Assembly: GCA_947497175.1 (NCBI GenBank)
Contig: CANMFM010000011.1
Location: 1-64,000, forward strand
DNA from: an uncultured Aquimarina sp.
GTDB lineage: Bacteria; Bacteroidota; Bacteroidia; Flavobacteriales; Flavobacteriaceae
Direction of reading: 5' to 3'
DNA: 64,000 bases
Part shown: positions 44,361-52,788 of the stretch, in pieces
How positions within the stretch are numbered: position 1 is the stretch's first letter
How the letters are laid out: the number at the start of each line of letters is the position of its first letter
Program-made: the position numbers and the translations under genes
Notes under the pieces: generated by a model
Told to the model about the DNA's origin: nothing
Database searches by the model: none
Seen by the model: the letters and a program-made list of their open reading frames with translations, nothing else

Positions 44361-45257
44361 TTAATCCTTTGTTAATTCGATAAACAAATGCTCCAGGTTT
44401 TTATTCTTTCGAGATAATTGTAATATTTTTAACTTATTGTCATGAGCAAAATCAAAAACTGTAGAGCGCATATCAACTTGCGTATCAAAAGTTATATGAT
44501 ACATAAAATCATGTATGTTTTTTACCTCTGTAACATGTGGTAGTTTTAATAAAAAAGCTTCTTCTACACGATAATCGAACTCTACCTGGATGATTTGTTC
44601 GGTATCGTCTAAAATATCACTGAGTTTTTTATCTGCTACGATTTTTCCTTTATTAATAATTATAACTCTATCACACATCGCTTCTACTTCTTGCATAATA
44701 TGAGTTGATAGAAAAACGGTTTTTTCTTTGCCAACAGACTTAATAAGATCTCTGATTTCCAATAGTTGATTTGGATCTAGTCCTGTAGTGGGTTCATCTA
44801 AAATCAAAACTTCAGGATCATGCAAAAGCGCACAAGCTAATCCTACACGTTGGCGATATCCTTTAGAGAGCTGTTTGATCTTTTTATTGGCATGTGTTGC
44901 TAATCCTGTTAAATCAATTACTTGTTCAATTCGTGATGGAGAGGTTTTGTATACTTGTGCATTAAAAATCAGGTATTCTCTAACATACATTTCAAGATAC
45001 AAGGGATTGTGCTCAGGAAGATATCCTACACTTTTTTGAACATCGATGGCATGTAAATCTGTATCAAATCCGTTTACTTTGGCTTTGCCTTCAGAAGGAT
45101 TAAGATATGTAGTTAAGATCTTCATCATTGTAGATTTTCCTGCACCATTTGGACCTAAAAAACCAACAATCTCTCCTTGTTCAATTTCAAAACTAACACG
45201 ATCTAATGCTTTTTGTTCATGATAAGACTTTGATATATTTGATACTGAAATTGACAT
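44361..45257 (-). CDS. gldA: Gliding motility ABC transporter ATP-binding protein
   Basis: 298-residue ABC ATPase. GFLGPNGAGKST is Walker A, LSKGYRQRVGLACALLHDP the signature region, and VLILDEPTTGLDP Walker B. The pattern YLPEHNPLYLEMYVREYL and the overall length match GldA, which pairs with GldF and GldG membrane subunits in flavobacteria. GldA/F/G are needed for gliding in Flavobacterium johnsoniae. The partner genes are not in this window. Confidence 0.85.
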   Translation of the reverse strand: MSISVSNISKSYHEQKALDRVSFEIEQGEIVGFLGPNGAGKSTMMKILTTYLNPSEGKAKVNGFDTDLHAIDVQKSVGYLPEHNPLYLEMYVREYLIFNAQVYKTSPSRIEQVIDLTGLATHANKKIKQLSKGYRQRVGLACALLHDPEVLILDEPTTGLDPNQLLEIRDLIKSVGKEKTVFLSTHIMQEVEAMCDRVIIINKGKIVADKKLSDILDDTEQIIQVEFDYRVEEAFLLKLPHVTEVKNIHDFMYHITFDTQVDMRSTVFDFAHDNKLKILQLSRKNKNLEHLFIELTKD

Positions 45258-45335
45258 ATAAACTTATTTTTATCCAAAAATAGGAAATTAGATTTCTAAT
45301 ACTAATGGGTATTGTTTGATATTATGATTACTAAA

Positions 45336-45797
45336 TTAAATATAAAACTCTGATGTGTGTTTGATATCTTTTAAGACAAAAGTACTGTTTAACACACCAA
45401 TATTTTCAATTTTTGAAAGCTTGTATTTTACAAAATCATGATATTCTTCTAAGCTTTTTGTGTTGATTTTTAGAATAAAATCTACCTGACCCGCCATATG
45501 GTAACATTCCTGTACTTCTTCTAAAGCCTGTATTTGTTCTTCAAATTTTTCTATAAAAGCCTCATTGTGATAGCGCATAGAAACTTGACATATCGTGGTG
45601 ATCGATCGATCGATTAGTTTTTTATCTAAAATGGCTACATATTTTTTAATAAACCCCTGCTTTTCTAATCTTCGAATTCTCTCATATACAGGCGAAGAGG
45701 TGAGATTAAGGGTTCTGGCAATTTCTTTAGCAGTTTTTTTAGAATCTTTTTGTAAAATTCTTAGAATTGTAATATCCGTTTGATCCAGTTGCTCCAT
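45336..45797 (-). CDS. Lrp/AsnC family transcriptional regulator
   Basis: 153 residues: an N-terminal winged helix-turn-helix (about 1-60, with ILRILQKDSKKTAKEIARTL and SPVYERIRRLEKQGFI), then an AsnC/RAM ligand-binding domain with VQECYHMAGQVDFILK. Such proteins sense amino acids. It is divergent from tdh-kbl with 183 bases between, which contain two palindromes, so it probably controls threonine degradation and itself. The ligand is inferred, not seen. Confidence 0.9.
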   Translation of the reverse strand: MEQLDQTDITILRILQKDSKKTAKEIARTLNLTSSPVYERIRRLEKQGFIKKYVAILDKKLIDRSITTICQVSMRYHNEAFIEKFEEQIQALEEVQECYHMAGQVDFILKINTKSLEEYHDFVKYKLSKIENIGVLNSTFVLKDIKHTSEFYI

Positions 45798-45876
45798 AAT
45801 GTGGTTTTAAAAATTACTTTTATAAGGGTTTTACGATTATAAATAAAGTAAAAATACCTTTTTTAGACTGTATTTA

Positions 45877-45914
45877 AAGTAATAATTACTTAATTATTTC
45901 AAATATTCGAATAT
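45877..45914. promoter_or_regulatory. Two palindromes, candidate Lrp operator
   Basis: AAGTAAT-A-ATTACTT (45877-45891) and ATATTCGAATAT (45903-45914) are perfect inverted repeats whose centres lie 24-25 bases apart. The second covers the -33 region of the predicted tdh promoter, whose -7 box is TATTTTAG (45930-45937). Confidence 0.55.
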
Positions 45915-45980
45915 AAAATTGACATTTTGTATTTTAGTAAGTAAATAACACTTTTTGCTTTTTAATTTTAAGGATAAATT

Positions 45981-46955
45981 ATGAACACGATTGTTTTAGT
46001 AATTGGAGCTAATGGTCAACTTGGATCTGTTTTGACAAAATCTTTACAGCAAAAATATGGTAAGAATAATGTGATAGCTTCAGATCTTAGGTGTAGGGAT
46101 GGTTTTGAAGGAGCTTTCGAAGTTATTGATGCCACCAATAGAGATAGAATCCAGGAAATAGTTACAAAATATAAAGTAACCCAAATATATCATCTCGCGG
46201 CAATACTTTCTGCAAAAGGAGAAGAAACCCCCTTAAAAACCTGGGATATCAATATGAAAACATTGTTTAATGTTTTAGAAGTTTCCCGAATAAATCAAAT
46301 AGATAAGGTTTTTTTTCCAAGTTCGATTGCCGTATTTGGTGAAGGAGCTCCACTAGATAATACCCCTAATGATGCCTATTTAGATCCTGCTACAGTATAT
46401 GGCATAAGTAAAGCAGCAGGTGAGAATTGGGCACAATATTATTTCTTACGATACGGGCTAGATGTTAGATCCTTGCGATATCCTGGTGTTATAGGTTATC
46501 AGTCATTACCTGGAGGAGGAACAACAGATTATGCTGTCGATATTTATCATAAAGCCGTGCTGCAAGAAACGTTTACTTGTTTTTTGAAAGAAGATACAAC
46601 GCTGCCCATGATCTTTATGGATGACGCCATAAGAGCTACTATTGAGCTTATGGATGCTCCAAAAGAAAGTATATCTATAAGAACTTCATACAATATAGCA
46701 GGAATAAGCTTTTCTCCTGCTGAAGTGACTACAGAAATTCGTAAATTATATCCTGATTTCAAAGTCAGATATCAACCAGATTTTAGACAAGATATCGCTT
46801 CAAGATGGCCAAAAACAATTGTTGATTCTGTTGCAGTTGAAGATTGGGGTTGGAAACCCAGGTTTGATCTCGAAATGATTACAAAAACAATGATTAATAA
46901 GCTGAAAGAACAATATAAAACAGGTTCAAAAAACCTGGAAACGTTACTCTTTTGA
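45981..46955 (+). CDS. tdh: L-threonine 3-dehydrogenase, short-chain/epimerase type
   Basis: 324 residues of the NAD-dependent epimerase/dehydratase fold. VIGANGQLGSVLTKSL is the NAD loop, and YGISKAAGE carries the Tyr-x3-Lys catalytic pair. This class of threonine dehydrogenase resembles GalE and yields 2-amino-3-ketobutyrate. The next gene, kbl, uses that product, which strongly supports the call over a generic epimerase. The upstream Lrp gene probably regulates it. Confidence 0.88.
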   Translation: MNTIVLVIGANGQLGSVLTKSLQQKYGKNNVIASDLRCRDGFEGAFEVIDATNRDRIQEIVTKYKVTQIYHLAAILSAKGEETPLKTWDINMKTLFNVLEVSRINQIDKVFFPSSIAVFGEGAPLDNTPNDAYLDPATVYGISKAAGENWAQYYFLRYGLDVRSLRYPGVIGYQSLPGGGTTDYAVDIYHKAVLQETFTCFLKEDTTLPMIFMDDAIRATIELMDAPKESISIRTSYNIAGISFSPAEVTTEIRKLYPDFKVRYQPDFRQDIASRWPKTIVDSVAVEDWGWKPRFDLEMITKTMINKLKEQYKTGSKNLETLLF

Positions 46956-47014
46956 TTTTAGATCAAAAAAAAAGAAATACTAAAATTATACTCTAAAGAA
47001 TAAAAAATAAAAGC

Positions 47015-48202
47015 ATGTTTTCAAATATAAAAGAAAATCTACAAAAAGAAATCGATGAAATAAAGGCTGCTGGTTTATATAAGTCAGAGCGTATAATTAC
47101 AACTCCGCAGGGTGCAGAAATAGATACTACGCAAGTAAAGCACGTATTAAATTTTTGTGCAAATAACTATTTAGGGCTTTCTTCTCATCCAGAAGTTATT
47201 GAAGCAGGTAAGGAAGCAATCGATTCTCATGGATATGGTTTATCATCTGTGCGTTTTATTTGTGGTACTCAGGACATACATAAAGAATTAGAGCAAAAGA
47301 CTGCAGAGTTTCTGGGCATGGAAGACTGCATTTTGTATGCTGCTGCTTTTGATGCCAACGGGGGCCTCTTTGAACCAATATTAGGACCTGATGATGCAAT
47401 CATTTCTGATGCTTTGAATCATGCGTCTATTATAGACGGGATACGATTATGCAAAGCGAGACGCTTTAGATATGAACATAATAATATGGTAGATCTCGAA
47501 AAACAATTAAAGCAAGCCCAAGATGCCAAAAGAAAGCTTATTGTTACAGATGGGTCCTTTTCTATGGACGGAACAATAGCACAATTAGATAAGATTTGTG
47601 ACCTGGCAGACAAATATGGAGCAATGGTGATGATAGACGAGTGTCATTCTACTGGATTTCTTGGGAAAACAGGACGAGGAACCCATGAATATTGCAATGT
47701 CATGGGGCGTGTAGATATTATTACAGGTACTTATGGGAAGGCTTTAGGTGGGGCATCTGGTGGATTTACTGCGGCCAGAAAAGAAATTGTTGATATGTTA
47801 CGACAACGTTCAAGACCCTATTTGTTCTCTAATACAGTTGCGCCATCCATTGTCGGGGCTTCAATCAAAGTCTTAGACATACTTAGTTCTTCGACCAAAC
47901 TTCGCGATACGCTGGAAGAGAATACCAAGTATTTTAGAACCGAAATGACCAATGCCGGGTTCGACATTATTCCTGGAGATCATCCTATAGTGCCGGTAAT
48001 GTTGTATGATGCAAAATTAGCTCAAGAGTTTGCGGCCAAATTATTGGAAGAAGGGATCTATGTAATTGGATTCTTTTATCCAGTTGTACCTAAAGAAAAA
48101 GCAAGAATTAGAGTGCAGTTATCAGCAGGTCATGAGCGACATCATCTTGAAAAAGCCGTACATGCCTTTACCAAAGTAGGTAAAGCGTTGGGAGTAATAT
48201 AG
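47015..48202 (+). CDS. kbl: Glycine C-acetyltransferase (2-amino-3-ketobutyrate CoA ligase)
   Basis: 395-residue PLP enzyme of the alpha-oxoamine synthase family. It splits 2-amino-3-ketobutyrate with CoA to glycine and acetyl-Co[19 protein letters not shown] near the N-terminus, [18 protein letters not shown] and the PLP lysine in [13 protein letters not shown] are characteristic. It completes the threonine-to-glycine pathway with tdh, 59 bases upstream. Confidence 0.95.
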   Translation: MFSNIKENLQKEIDEIKAAGLYKSERIITTPQGAEIDTTQVKHVLNFCANNYLGLSSHPEVIEAGKEAIDSHGYGLSSVRFICGTQDIHKELEQKTAEFLGMEDCILYAAAFDANGGLFEPILGPDDAIISDALNHASIIDGIRLCKARRFRYEHNNMVDLEKQLKQAQDAKRKLIVTDGSFSMDGTIAQLDKICDLADKYGAMVMIDECHSTGFLGKTGRGTHEYCNVMGRVDIITGTYGKALGGASGGFTAARKEIVDMLRQRSRPYLFSNTVAPSIVGASIKVLDILSSSTKLRDTLEENTKYFRTEMTNAGFDIIPGDHPIVPVMLYDAKLAQEFAAKLLEEGIYVIGFFYPVVPKEKARIRVQLSAGHERHHLEKAVHAFTKVGKALGVI

Positions 48203-48490
48203 ATTATATTGTTGTATCGTAAACGTGGTGTACTAAGCTTTGGAAAATAAAGTTCTGCTGAAACCGCTTAGAGATATTGAGATATGATTTTTAGGGGTCA
48301 ATGGAAAAGGACGACGTGCATTTTTCTTACTATTTGATATTGTTGCATTCACAAACGTTTGTTAGTGTGTTGAATGATAGAAGATTATTAAAAGTTTGCG
48401 CCTTTTGTTTTCATAATTGTATTGATATCGCTGGATTATTTAGAATTTGATGATAATACATTGAAAGTCGTGAAAAAAATAAAAAAATAT
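48203..48490. other. Intergenic DNA between kbl and the aromatic operon leader
   Basis: No reading frame of note. It contains the perfect palindrome CAAACGTTTG (48352-48361), flanked by CATTCA and TGAATG half-arms. This may be a protein-binding site, but nothing ties it to a regulator. No intrinsic terminator after kbl is clear. Confidence 0.4.
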
Positions 48491-48491
48491 T

Positions 48492-48520
48492 TTGAATTGT
48501 AATGGTTTTGGCTACTTTAG
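48492..48520 (+). promoter_or_regulatory. Predicted promoter of the aromatic amino acid operon
   Basis: TTG (48492-48494), an 18-base spacer and TACTTTAG (48513-48520) fit the Bacteroidota -33/-7 layout with one mismatch. The start would be near 48527, about 16 bases before the leader peptide ATG. Confidence 0.6.
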
Positions 48521-48542
48521 CAATGTTAATATAAAGACAAGA

Positions 48543-48620
48543 ATGAACAACTTATTTACTTGGAACCGATTTTATTTTTTCTTCTTTTATTTTAAAAGTA
48601 AGATCGGGGTTGCTATGTAA
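48543..48620 (+). CDS. Aromatic amino acid leader peptide (25 residues)
   Basis: A complete small frame, ATG 48543 to TAA 48618-48620. It has Phe5, Trp7 and then eight aromatic codons in a row, FYFFFFYF, at residues 10-17: 10 of 25 residues are aromatic. It lies between a good promoter and a Rho-independent terminator, upstream of the Phe/Tyr biosynthesis genes. The codons for Ile21-Gly22-Val23 contain the antiterminator strand. This is the layout of classic leader-peptide attenuators such as pheA of enteric bacteria. The match of peptide content to operon function makes chance unlikely. Confidence 0.85.
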   Translation: MNNLFTWNRFYFFFFYFKSKIGVAM

Positions 48621-48673
48621 ATAATAGTTTAAAATATAGTTAGAATCCCGATGAAAAGTCGGGATTTTTTTTT
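48603..48673 (+). terminator. Attenuator: terminator with competing antiterminator ahead of pheA
   Basis: The terminator is AATCCCGA (48644-48651)/TCGGGATT (48659-48666) with a 7-base loop and T9 (48665-48673). The competing pair is ATCGGGGTT (48603-48611, inside the leader reading frame) with AATCCCGAT (48644-48652): nine base pairs including one G-U. A ribosome stalled on the Phe/Tyr run would leave 48603-48611 free to pair and prevent termination; a ribosome reaching the stop codon would cover it. Confidence 0.85.
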
Positions 48674-48732
48674 GATAAGAAAATTTAAAACGTTTGAAAT
48701 ATACCATAACAAATACCGCCACAGGAGCTAAA

Positions 48733-48786
48733 ATGTTATTGGTAATTCTATCTGATCACCAAAAGGAGGATAAAATTTATAAATGA
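48733..48786 (+). CDS. Possible 17-codon upstream frame coupled to pheA
   Basis: ATG 48733 is preceded by AGGAG (48723-48727), and the frame ends at TGA 48784-48786, overlapping the pheA ATG as ATGA. A second strong SD-like AAAGGAGG lies inside it at 48762-48769. Good SD sequences are unusual in this genome. It could couple translation into pheA or be chance. The peptide itself (MLLVILSDHQKEDKIYK) is unremarkable. Confidence 0.3.
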   Translation: MLLVILSDHQKEDKIYK

Positions 48787-49613
48787 AAAGAAAAATTGCC
48801 ATACAAGGAATAAAAGGTTCGTATCACCACGGTGTTGCACAGGCATATTTTGGAGAACATATAGATGTGGACGAGTGTATGTCATTTCAAGAATTAGTAC
48901 ATAGTCTTGAAAAACAAAAAAGTACAGATGCAGTAATGGCAATTGAAAACTCTATTGCAGGATCAATTATCCCTAATTATGCATATATTGATGAGCATGA
49001 TCTTACTATTAGTGGCGAGTACTTTTTACCAATTCATCATTGCTTAATGGCGTTAGAAGGCCAAAAAATTTCGGATATAAAAGAAGTGTATTCTCATCCA
49101 ATGGCTTTATTGCAATGTAAAGAATTTTTTAGAGGACAACCTCATATCAAATTGGTCGAGGATGCAGATACGGCTGATGTTGCAAAAAGGATTCATGAGC
49201 AAAAATTACAGAACGTTGCAGCGGTAGCTGGAGAGACAGCTGCACATATTTATAAGTTAGATATTTTGGCCAAAGAGATTCAGACAATTAAGTCTAATAG
49301 CACTCGTTTTTTTATTTTACATACACGAAAAGAATCTGGAGTTGATAAAGAAGAAATCAACAAGGCGTCGTTAAAATTTCTTACAGATCACAAAAGAGGT
49401 AGCTTAGCCACCGTACTTAATGTAATGAGTGATTGTAATTTGAATCTAACCAAGATACAGTCGTTGCCAATTATTGATATGCCATGGAAATATTCATTTT
49501 TTGTGGATGTTACATTTCATAATTATAAAGACTATGAGAAAGCAATGTCAATTTTGAAGATAATGGCTTTAGAGTTAAAAGTACTGGGAGAATATAAAAA
49601 CCAAAACGGATGA
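48783..49613 (+). CDS. pheA: Prephenate dehydratase
   Basis: 276 residues: a dehydratase domain (about 1-180, with IAIQGIKGSYHHGVAQ and SNSTRFFIL, the conserved TRF motif) plus a C-terminal ACT domain (about 195-270). It turns prephenate into phenylpyruvate for phenylalanine. The ACT motif that binds Phe, normally ESRP, reads QSLP (TKIQSLPIIDMPW), so feedback inhibition may be altered. There is no fused chorismate mutase; that domain is in the fourth gene. First enzyme gene after the attenuator. Confidence 0.93.
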   Translation: MKRKIAIQGIKGSYHHGVAQAYFGEHIDVDECMSFQELVHSLEKQKSTDAVMAIENSIAGSIIPNYAYIDEHDLTISGEYFLPIHHCLMALEGQKISDIKEVYSHPMALLQCKEFFRGQPHIKLVEDADTADVAKRIHEQKLQNVAAVAGETAAHIYKLDILAKEIQTIKSNSTRFFILHTRKESGVDKEEINKASLKFLTDHKRGSLATVLNVMSDCNLNLTKIQSLPIIDMPWKYSFFVDVTFHNYKDYEKAMSILKIMALELKVLGEYKNQNG

Positions 49614-50767
49614 GCATTCAAACGGCAAAAAGATTAGAAACAGTAGAAGAATACTATTTCTCAAAAAAATTAAGAGAAGTTAGGGGGCTTGTAGCTTCCG
49701 GAAGACCAATTCTTAATATGGCCATTGGTAGTCCCGATCTGGATCCTCCAGAAGAAGTGGTTCGGGCTATTAAAGAAGCAGTAGTGGTTGATGGCGCACA
49801 TAAATACCAGAGTTATCAAGGGCTTCCAGAATTACGTTGTGCAATATCAGACTTTTATAAGGATAAATATAAAGTGTCTTTAAATCCCGATAATGAAATT
49901 CTTCCTTTGATGGGATCAAAAGAGGGGATCATGCATATTTCGTTAGCATATCTTAATCCTGGTGATGAGGTTTTGGTACCCAACCCGGGCTATCCAACCT
50001 ATACCTCGGTAACAAATCTGGTAGGAGCAAAACCAATTTTTTATGATTTAGTTGAAGAAAACGGTTGGGAACCTGATTTTCATAGCCTTTCAAAAAAAGA
50101 TTTACGAAACGTAAAGATTATGTGGGTTAATTATCCAAATATGCCAACAGGGGCTTCGGGCAATGTAGATATGTTCAAAAAAATGATTGATTTTGCTAAA
50201 AAACATAGTATTCTATTGGTTAAAGACAATCCATATAGCTTTATCTTGAACGCGAGTCCGTTGAGCATTTTATCAATAGACGGTGCCAAAGAAGTTGCTT
50301 TAGAATTAAATTCTTTAAGTAAGACGTTCAATATGGCTGGATGGAGAGTAGGTATGGTAAGCGGCAGCGCAGATAAGATTGAAGCTGTTCTAAAAGTAAA
50401 AAGCAATATGGATAGCGGTATGTTTCAAGGGATACAAAAGGGAGCTATTGCCGCGTTGAAGATGAATAATGATTGGTTTCAAAAAATAAATACAATTTAT
50501 AAAGAAAGAAGAGAATTGATCTGGGAGTTGGCTGATCTTTTAGAATGTACTTATGATAAAACGGCCAAAGGAATGTTTGTTTGGGCAAAATTGCCAAAAG
50601 GTATAGATGCGATAGGTTTTATTGACAATATACTTTATCAAAATGATATTTTTATTGCTCCCGGGGATATTTTCGGGAGTAAGGGTAAGGGATACATTCG
50701 TTTTTCGCTATGTGTAACTAAAGAAAACATAAAAGAAGCTATAAACAGACTACAAGCAAACGTATGA
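49610..50767 (+). CDS. Class I/II aminotransferase, probable aromatic amino acid transaminase
   Basis: 385-residue PLP aminotransferase of fold type I. The PLP lysine is in SLSKTFNMAGWRVGM; NPGYPTYTSV and the terminal Arg segment (YIRFSLCV) are typical. It overlaps pheA and tyrA by 4 bases on each side, so it very likely transaminates phenylpyruvate and hydroxyphenylpyruvate. From sequence alone it could also be an aspartate or LL-DAP-type aminotransferase; the role comes from the operon. Confidence 0.87.
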   Translation: MSIQTAKRLETVEEYYFSKKLREVRGLVASGRPILNMAIGSPDLDPPEEVVRAIKEAVVVDGAHKYQSYQGLPELRCAISDFYKDKYKVSLNPDNEILPLMGSKEGIMHISLAYLNPGDEVLVPNPGYPTYTSVTNLVGAKPIFYDLVEENGWEPDFHSLSKKDLRNVKIMWVNYPNMPTGASGNVDMFKKMIDFAKKHSILLVKDNPYSFILNASPLSILSIDGAKEVALELNSLSKTFNMAGWRVGMVSGSADKIEAVLKVKSNMDSGMFQGIQKGAIAALKMNNDWFQKINTIYKERRELIWELADLLECTYDKTAKGMFVWAKLPKGIDAIGFIDNILYQNDIFIAPGDIFGSKGKGYIRFSLCVTKENIKEAINRLQANV

Positions 50768-51612
50768 AGGTATTTGTAATCGGAATCGGATTAATAGGAG
50801 GGTCGTTTACCATAGATATTAAAGCTTCTTTTAACGAGGCTGTTATCTTCGGTATTGATCATAGCGATGAACATCTAGATAAAGCCTTATCTTTAGGGTT
50901 GATCGATGAAAAGTCGAATCTGAATAATTTAAGCGAAGCCAACGTAGTTATCGTAGCAATTCCTGTTGATACTACAGTAGACTTGTTACCCGAAGTTTTA
51001 GACAAAATAAATGATGATTGCCTTGTTTTTGATGTTGGTTCGACCAAAAAAAGGCTTTGTGAGATTGTTTCTAACCATCCAAGACGAAGAAATTATCTAG
51101 CAACACACCCTATAGCAGGAACAGAATTCTCAGGACCTCAGGCGGCTATTGCAAATTTATATAGAGGGAAAACCAATATTATTTGCGAGGTAGAAAAAAC
51201 AGCGTTCAAATTACAGGAAAAAGGAATGGAGATTTTTTCTAGATTGGGGATGAGGATTAGGTATATGGATCCTGCATCTCATGACAAACACATAGCCTAT
51301 GTTTCTCATCTTTCTCATATTAGTTCTTTTATGTTAGGTAAAACAGTAATCGAAAAAGAAAAGAATGAAAGAGATATATTTGATATGGCAGGGAGTGGTT
51401 TTGCATCAACGGTACGTTTAGCAAAAAGCTCTCCGGCAATGTGGACTCCAATTTTCAAACAGAATAAAGATAATGTTGTAGAAACTTTAGAAGAATACAT
51501 AGCAAATCTAACTCAATTTAAAGAGCTAATAGAAAATGATGATTTTGATACCATCTACAATGAGATGAAAGATACAAATCATATAAAAACTATATTAAAA
51601 GGAATTTCATAA
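50764..51612 (+). CDS. tyrA: Prephenate dehydrogenase
   Basis: 282 residues. VIGIGLIGGSFTIDIK is the NAD(P) loop, and ATHPIAGTEFSGPQAA with its His is the catalytic block of prephenate dehydrogenases. SHLSHISSFMLG and DMAGSGFASTVRLAKSSP are further family signatures. It makes hydroxyphenylpyruvate for tyrosine. No ACT domain is attached. Overlaps the aminotransferase gene by 4 bases. Confidence 0.94.
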   Translation: MKVFVIGIGLIGGSFTIDIKASFNEAVIFGIDHSDEHLDKALSLGLIDEKSNLNNLSEANVVIVAIPVDTTVDLLPEVLDKINDDCLVFDVGSTKKRLCEIVSNHPRRRNYLATHPIAGTEFSGPQAAIANLYRGKTNIICEVEKTAFKLQEKGMEIFSRLGMRIRYMDPASHDKHIAYVSHLSHISSFMLGKTVIEKEKNERDIFDMAGSGFASTVRLAKSSPAMWTPIFKQNKDNVVETLEEYIANLTQFKELIENDDFDTIYNEMKDTNHIKTILKGIS

Positions 51613-51646
51613 ATAATTAAAGCATAAAAAATAAAGTATAATAGAG

Positions 51647-52729
51647 ATGGAGAATAAAAAAGAACTTAGAAACTGGTTAGATGCATATAATTTAGACCAT
51701 CCATTAGTGATTGGTGGTCCTTGCAGCGCAGAGACAGAAGATCAAGTGTTAAAAATTGCACATCAGTTAAAGGATTCTGATGCTACGGTATTGCGAGCTG
51801 GGATTTGGAAACCAAGAACCAGACCTGGTAATTTTGAAGGAGTTGGTGCATTGGGATTGAAATGGTTGCAGCGCGCAAAAGAAGAAACAGGTTTAAAAAT
51901 TGCGACAGAAGTTGCAAATCCGCATCATGTAGAACTTGCATTAGAACACGGGGTAGATGTTTTATGGATTGGAGCCAGAAGTACCGTATCACCTTTTATT
52001 GTTCAGGATATTGCTGATGCTTGTAAAGGAATTGATAACCCTGTTTTGATAAAAAATCCAATCAACCCAGATCTTTCTCTATGGCTTGGCGCGGTGGAAC
52101 GTTTTTACACCGCAGATGTTAAAAACTTAGGGGTTATTCATAGAGGGTTCTCTACTTACGAAAAGACAAAATATCGTAACATTCCTGAGTGGCAAATCCC
52201 TATTGATTTGCAAAATCGTTTTCCAGATTTACCATTAATACTGGATCCATCTCATATTGCTGGTAATAGAGAGTTGATTTTTGACCTTTCACAAACTGCT
52301 TTAGATCTTAATTTTGATGGACTCATTGTTGAAACACATTATGATCCGGATAATGCGTGGAGTGATGCGAAACAACAAATTACACCAGAGACTTTAATTC
52401 AGTTTATGAAAGATTTAAGAATCCGTAAAGAAATTGGTGTCGACGAGGCGTACCAAAAGGCATTAAGTGAATTGCGGGCTAAGATTGATGTTGCTGATAA
52501 TCAGTTGTTAGATATTTTGTCAAAGCGAATGAAAATTTCTGATGAGATTGGAAAAGTAAAAGCAAAACAAAATGTAGCGATCCTACAATCTAAACGATGG
52601 AATGAAATTTTGGGGAAAATGATCCTTGAAGGAGAAGAAAAAGGGTTAAGTGAAGAGTTTATGCTTAGAATTTATAAAGCAATTCATCAGGAATCAATTA
52701 ATCATCAGAAAAAAATTGCTCGAGGATAA
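51647..52729 (+). CDS. Bifunctional DAHP synthase / chorismate mutase
   Basis: 360 residues. The N-terminal 260 are a KDO8P-synthase-like type I DAHP synthase: VIGGPCSAETEDQV, AGIWKPRTRPGNFEG, DPSHIAGNRELI and the metal-binding VETHYDPDNAWSD. The C-terminal 90 are an AroQ chorismate mutase (LRAKIDVADNQLLDILSKRM). It thus catalyses the first shikimate step and the branch to prephenate. Fourth gene of the operon and followed by a strong terminator. Confidence 0.94.
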   Translation: MENKKELRNWLDAYNLDHPLVIGGPCSAETEDQVLKIAHQLKDSDATVLRAGIWKPRTRPGNFEGVGALGLKWLQRAKEETGLKIATEVANPHHVELALEHGVDVLWIGARSTVSPFIVQDIADACKGIDNPVLIKNPINPDLSLWLGAVERFYTADVKNLGVIHRGFSTYEKTKYRNIPEWQIPIDLQNRFPDLPLILDPSHIAGNRELIFDLSQTALDLNFDGLIVETHYDPDNAWSDAKQQITPETLIQFMKDLRIRKEIGVDEAYQKALSELRAKIDVADNQLLDILSKRMKISDEIGKVKAKQNVAILQSKRWNEILGKMILEGEEKGLSEEFMLRIYKAIHQESINHQKKIARG

Positions 52730-52730
52730 A

Positions 52731-52770
52731 AAAAATGCCTTTTGATTCAGATGAATCAAAAGGCATTTTT
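52731..52770. terminator. Bidirectional terminator between convergent genes
   Basis: A perfect 18-bp stem, AAAAATGCCTTTTGATTC (52731-52748) with GAATCAAAAGGCATTTTT (52753-52770), has a 4-base loop. T-runs on both strands should stop the aromatic operon and the converging gene at 52789. Confidence 0.9.
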
Positions 52771-52788
52771 AAAAAGAATATAGGGTTG

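Noticed and set aside
48352..48361. CAAACGTTTG palindrome as a kbl terminator or defined operator
   Set aside because: No T-run, and no regulator can be linked; noted only as a palindrome.
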